From: Halieaceae bacterium
GTDB taxonomy: Bacteria > Pseudomonadota > Gammaproteobacteria > Pseudomonadales > Halieaceae
Length of the DNA stretch: 15,913 nt
Assembly: GCA_009886815.1 (NCBI GenBank)
Contig: QXYP01000363.1
Coordinates: 1 to 15,913 of the forward strand
Direction: 5' to 3'
Part shown: piece after piece, positions 13,201 to 15,913 of the stretch
Layout of the letters: each line of letters opens with the position of its first letter
How positions within the stretch are numbered: the stretch's first letter is position 1
Notes under the pieces: model-generated
What the model was told of the DNA's origin: nothing
Database searches by the model: none
What the model saw: only the letters and a program-made list of their open reading frames with translations
Translations under genes and position numbers: made by a program

Positions 13201-14607
13201 CTAAAAGCCAGAAACTCCCGAGGGGAAGGCCGATGCATCGCCCTCAATAGCACTGCCGTTGCTCACCCGCTGTATCGCTTCTTCCATAATTGCCAGGCCT
13301 TCGCGCAACGTCGATTCATCCATGTTGAGGGCAGGATACAGCCTAATCGTATCCTCATGATCCGAGATCGCCCAAACACCGCGTTCCAACATTTCACCTC
13401 TAATTGCCCTCGCTGCCCACCAGTTTTCGGCATGTGGGTGCAATTGCTCGCTGGCATTAAAACTTACGCCCATAAGCAAGCCGCTGCATCTTATTTGCCT
13501 AACGATGGCGTACTTCTCCCAGCCAGACATAATGCCACGGGCAATCTCACCGAGATTTTTGGCCTTTGCGACGATTCCGTCTCGCTCATAAATTTCGAGT
13601 GTTTTTATGGCGGCGGCGCAGCCTGCGGGGGAACCAGCAAACGTTGAGCCGGAGTTGAAATGGGTGTTGTCTCCCAGTATGTCGTCTCTGGCCGAGATAC
13701 CTGCCAGGGGTGCGATACCCCCAGACAGATTTTTTCCGTAAATCAGAATGTCGGGCACCACATCGTAGTGTTCTATTGCCCACATTTTTCCCGTACGACC
13801 CACGCCAGTAAGTACTTCATCACTAATGAGCAGCCAGTCGTTACGATCACAGACGCCTCTTAAACCTTGAATGAATTCTTTTGTGGGAATCCAGTTACCG
13901 CCCTCTGCAAGGCCGGGCTCGATCAGCACTGCCGCAATATTGTCGGCACTGGCAATAGTCTCGGGAATTTGCTTTTCGAGGTACCAGAGACAGAAATCAA
14001 CGTACTGCTGAGGACTCATGTCGGCGGGAATATGATCACTGAATGGGTAGGGTGCACGAATGACGCCACCGCCCCAGCCCTCGAGATAGGCTGCTGATTC
14101 ACCGCTTAAGCCGCTGAGCAATTTACCCGCTAAGGAGTTGCCATGATAAGAGGCGCCGAAAGTGACAATATAGCGGCGTTGAGTATGGGTGAGTGCCAGA
14201 TGAACCGCGGCTTCCGCAGCCTCGGTGCCCGACACCTCGAAGTTAGTCCTAGGTAGAGCGCGATCGGGCATGATAGGGGCTAATCGTTCGGCTAGGTCGT
14301 AGCGCAACGGATGGTCAAAATGAAAGCCATAGCGGCGATTGGCGGCCTCGACGACCTCGAGTATTTCAGGATGGCAATTGCCCAATGGGTTGGTCGCCCA
14401 ACCGTTTTGAAAGTCGATATAGCGTCGGCCGTCTAAATCCCAAACATAGTCTCCAGAGGCTTTATCGATAACAATTTGTCGAACCGGTCTAAACCCTCTG
14501 GAACCGGCCTTTTTTTCGTCTTGTTCAAAACGCTGCCCATTTTTAAAGAGAGGAATTCCGCGACGCAGTGCCGCTTTTGTTTTGGGGCCTGGAAACGGTT
14601 CACTCAC
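13201..14607 (-). CDS. Class III pyridoxal-phosphate aminotransferase
   Basis: A 468-residue fold-type I class III aminotransferase. Key elements are SGTEAAEAAVHLA (126-138, phosphate binding), ASYHGNSLAG (152-161), LISDEVLTGVGRTGKMW (260-276) with D263 contacting the PLP ring nitrogen, and the Schiff-base lysine K292 in IYGKNLSGG. T322 in SGSTFAGSP completes the phosphate pocket. It transfers an amino group between an amine or omega-amino acid and a keto acid; the specific donor is not readable. I place the start at the GTG at 14607, because AGGAG lies 7 bases upstream; the frame stays open to 14709, but that stretch is not aminotransferase-like. It is separated by 209 bp from the methyltransferase gene upstream on the same strand. 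Confidence 0.88.
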   Translation of the reverse strand: MSEPFPGPKTKAALRRGIPLFKNGQRFEQDEKKAGSRGFRPVRQIVIDKASGDYVWDLDGRRYIDFQNGWATNPLGNCHPEILEVVEAANRRYGFHFDHPLRYDLAERLAPIMPDRALPRTNFEVSGTEAAEAAVHLALTHTQRRYIVTFGASYHGNSLAGKLLSGLSGESAAYLEGWGGGVIRAPYPFSDHIPADMSPQQYVDFCLWYLEKQIPETIASADNIAAVLIEPGLAEGGNWIPTKEFIQGLRGVCDRNDWLLISDEVLTGVGRTGKMWAIEHYDVVPDILIYGKNLSGGIAPLAGISARDDILGDNTHFNSGSTFAGSPAGCAAAIKTLEIYERDGIVAKAKNLGEIARGIMSGWEKYAIVRQIRCSGLLMGVSFNASEQLHPHAENWWAARAIRGEMLERGVWAISDHEDTIRLYPALNMDESTLREGLAIMEEAIQRVSNGSAIEGDASAFPSGVSGF

Positions 14608-14614
14608 GGCATAG

Positions 14615-14619
14615 CTCCT
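14615..14619 (-). promoter_or_regulatory. Ribosome binding site fixing the aminotransferase GTG start
   Basis: AGGAG on the minus strand, 7 bases before GTG 14607. An ATG lies between them but is out of frame and encodes nothing recognisable. Confidence 0.6.
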
Positions 14620-14623
14620 GTAT

Positions 14624-14636
14624 CGCCTAATAGGCG
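14624..14636. promoter_or_regulatory. 13-bp palindrome beside the aminotransferase ribosome site
   Basis: CGCCTA, one central base, then TAGGCG. It sits 4 bases upstream of the AGGAG motif, so a bound repressor would block transcription or leader access. Candidate operator only. Confidence 0.3.
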
Positions 14637-14816
14637 TCGCTTTAAGATTTGATGTTGCAGGAATTGGCGCAGTATTTCTATGCAGACTAAGTTGCCAGCA
14701 GGTCAGCACCGACGAGGACAGTTTCTTATGGCCAAGCTGTAAGAGTCGTACTGAGGCAAGCGTGCGGTTTGTGCGGATGAACAGAGGTCGCTATGCGGGT
14801 AATATTGGCGAAGCTA

Positions 14817-15913
14817 CTACCCAGATAAATCAGACCTTAAAGAACGCATTAGGTACAGCTGTCGTTCACTACCGGCAACGGCTTCGCTTCTGACAATATT
14901 GAAGTAGGCGGAGAAAGCCTCTTCGAACCCTTGTTGGTTGTAGTGAGGAAACACATCTTCTCGGGTGTGTAATAGGCGAGCGACTTGGCTATCTGATTTA
15001 GGAACAAATTCAATCACTAGCCATTGTGCAAGTTCCGCGAAGAGCCCTGCAATGCGGCTTAAAGGGGTGTTGTTACTGATGGCCAGATGATGAACGAGTG
15101 CTAGCGCAAGAATGGCATCACACCGGCCTCGTTGACGGAAAGAATCCCGTTCTTCGTTGCCCCAGCCAATTGCAGGAGAGGGGGCATAGAGATCTTGTAG
15201 CAACGGTAGGACATTTTTGGGCGGTTCACTGACCAGGCGCCGATAATTGCGCTCAACCGCCACTGGGTCTATGTCTTGTGAAACGACCAAGCCTGCATGC
15301 CTTGCGGCGATACGACTGAACTCGCCAGTGTTGGCTCCCAGGTCATGCACGACATTTAGGGGCTCGTCGATAGCGCTCAGGTAATCGTCGACCAGCCTTC
15401 GCTTTTCGTCAGTGGAGCCATCGCTGTAGTTGGTATTGTCGTAATAATCGCCCCATTCAGTTTGTGGCGGCTTCCATTGCTGGCTTTTTACAGCAGACGC
15501 CAAGCTTTCCACAATGGCCTGCAAGCCCGTTTTGGACAGCTGTCTGGGGTTTTTAGTGGCGCTGTTTTTGGCGGTCGTCGGCGTGCCAGCGGCATCGGCG
15601 TACGTCTCCTGCATTTTCGCATGGAGATGAATGTGAGTTTGTAAGCTGTAGTTAAACCGGGTTGTTAGCGGAAGCAGACTACTCGCAAGTGACAGTGGTA
15701 TACCGTCAATATAGGTGACCAGAAGCTTACCCAGCCCCACATCGACACGCGCCATGAGTGCGAGTGGCGCTAGAAAGTGCTGGCAAAACTGCCGGTACGC
15801 AACCCAGGGCACACCCTCCACATAGGGCTCGAACGACAGAGTATCGATAAATACGGGTTTACCATGTCTAAACTGAACGTTGTAGGCAGAAGCATCCTTA
15901 AGAATATAGCCGT
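14817..15913 (-). CDS. Class I SAM-dependent methyltransferase, 5' end beyond the window
   Basis: The frame is open from the stop at 14817 to the right edge (364 residues visible), so the GTG at 15821 is internal, not the start. Residues before it read KDASAYNVQFRHGKPVFIDT and continue as LSFEPYVEGVPWVAYRQFCQ, a run conserved in a family of proteobacterial methyltransferases. I recall some members being annotated as NoeA-related, but I am unsure of this. The SAM-binding motif VVHDLGANTGEFS lies at about visible residues 187-199, with an acidic QDIDP (212-216) after the second strand and LALVHHLAISNN (270-281) as motif IV-like. The region before motif I is unusually long for a methyltransferase and may bind the substrate, which is unknown. 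Confidence 0.8.
   Translation of the reverse strand, partial: GYILKDASAYNVQFRHGKPVFIDTLSFEPYVEGVPWVAYRQFCQHFLAPLALMARVDVGLGKLLVTYIDGIPLSLASSLLPLTTRFNYSLQTHIHLHAKMQETYADAAGTPTTAKNSATKNPRQLSKTGLQAIVESLASAVKSQQWKPPQTEWGDYYDNTNYSDGSTDEKRRLVDDYLSAIDEPLNVVHDLGANTGEFSRIAARHAGLVVSQDIDPVAVERNYRRLVSEPPKNVLPLLQDLYAPSPAIGWGNEERDSFRQRGRCDAILALALVHHLAISNNTPLSRIAGLFAELAQWLVIEFVPKSDSQVARLLHTREDVFPHYNQQGFEEAFSAYFNIVRSEAVAGSERQLYLMRSLRSDLSG

Overview
The window looks like chromosomal DNA from a free-living, probably marine, aerobic gammaproteobacterium. By impression it resembles the Halieaceae/Spongiibacteraceae (OM60/NOR5-like) group, with moderate GC. This placement is inference from gene content: a DcaP-type porin, a DUF1254/DUF1214 protein, acyl-CoA enzymes, and many exported hydrolases. 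No marker gene is present. No rRNA, tRNA, CRISPR array, insertion sequence or phage gene was seen. Eleven complete protein genes and two edge-truncated ones are supported.

Layout. (1) Positions 1-1137: the first codons of an MFS transporter (minus, running off the left edge), divergent from an ECHDC3-like enoyl-CoA hydratase/isomerase family gene (plus). (2) Positions 1216-3497: a minus-strand pair encoding an exported metallo-beta-lactamase-fold hydrolase followed by an exported M20 carboxypeptidase of the carboxypeptidase G2 type. (3) Positions 3905-7879: a DcaP-like outer-membrane porin and an exported glutaminase on plus, facing a GltS-type sodium/glutamate symporter on minus. The convergent glutaminase/gltS junction holds a terminator hairpin, two interlocked inverted repeats and a three-copy 16-bp repeat that runs across the gltS stop codon. 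(4) Positions 8231-9325: an exported DUF1254/DUF1214 protein (minus). (5) Positions 9668-12903: a plus-strand set of SDR oxidoreductase, acyl-CoA dehydrogenase (one base after the SDR stop) and a saccharopine-dehydrogenase-like/trans-acting enoyl reductase. (6) Positions 13141-13200: a decayed fragment matching the C-terminus of that last gene. (7) Positions 13201-15913: a class III aminotransferase and a SAM-dependent methyltransferase (minus); the methyltransferase runs off the right edge.

How the genes may work together. Regions 2 and 3 fit a periplasmic glutamate-harvesting route. The porin would admit anionic solutes, the M20 enzyme would release C-terminal glutamate from conjugates, the glutaminase would deaminate glutamine to glutamate, and GltS would import the product. 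Each family assignment is well supported; the joint function is inference. Region 5 looks like an acyl-CoA or lipid-modifying operon with an unknown substrate. Several short palindromes and repeats near gene starts are listed as candidate regulatory sites.
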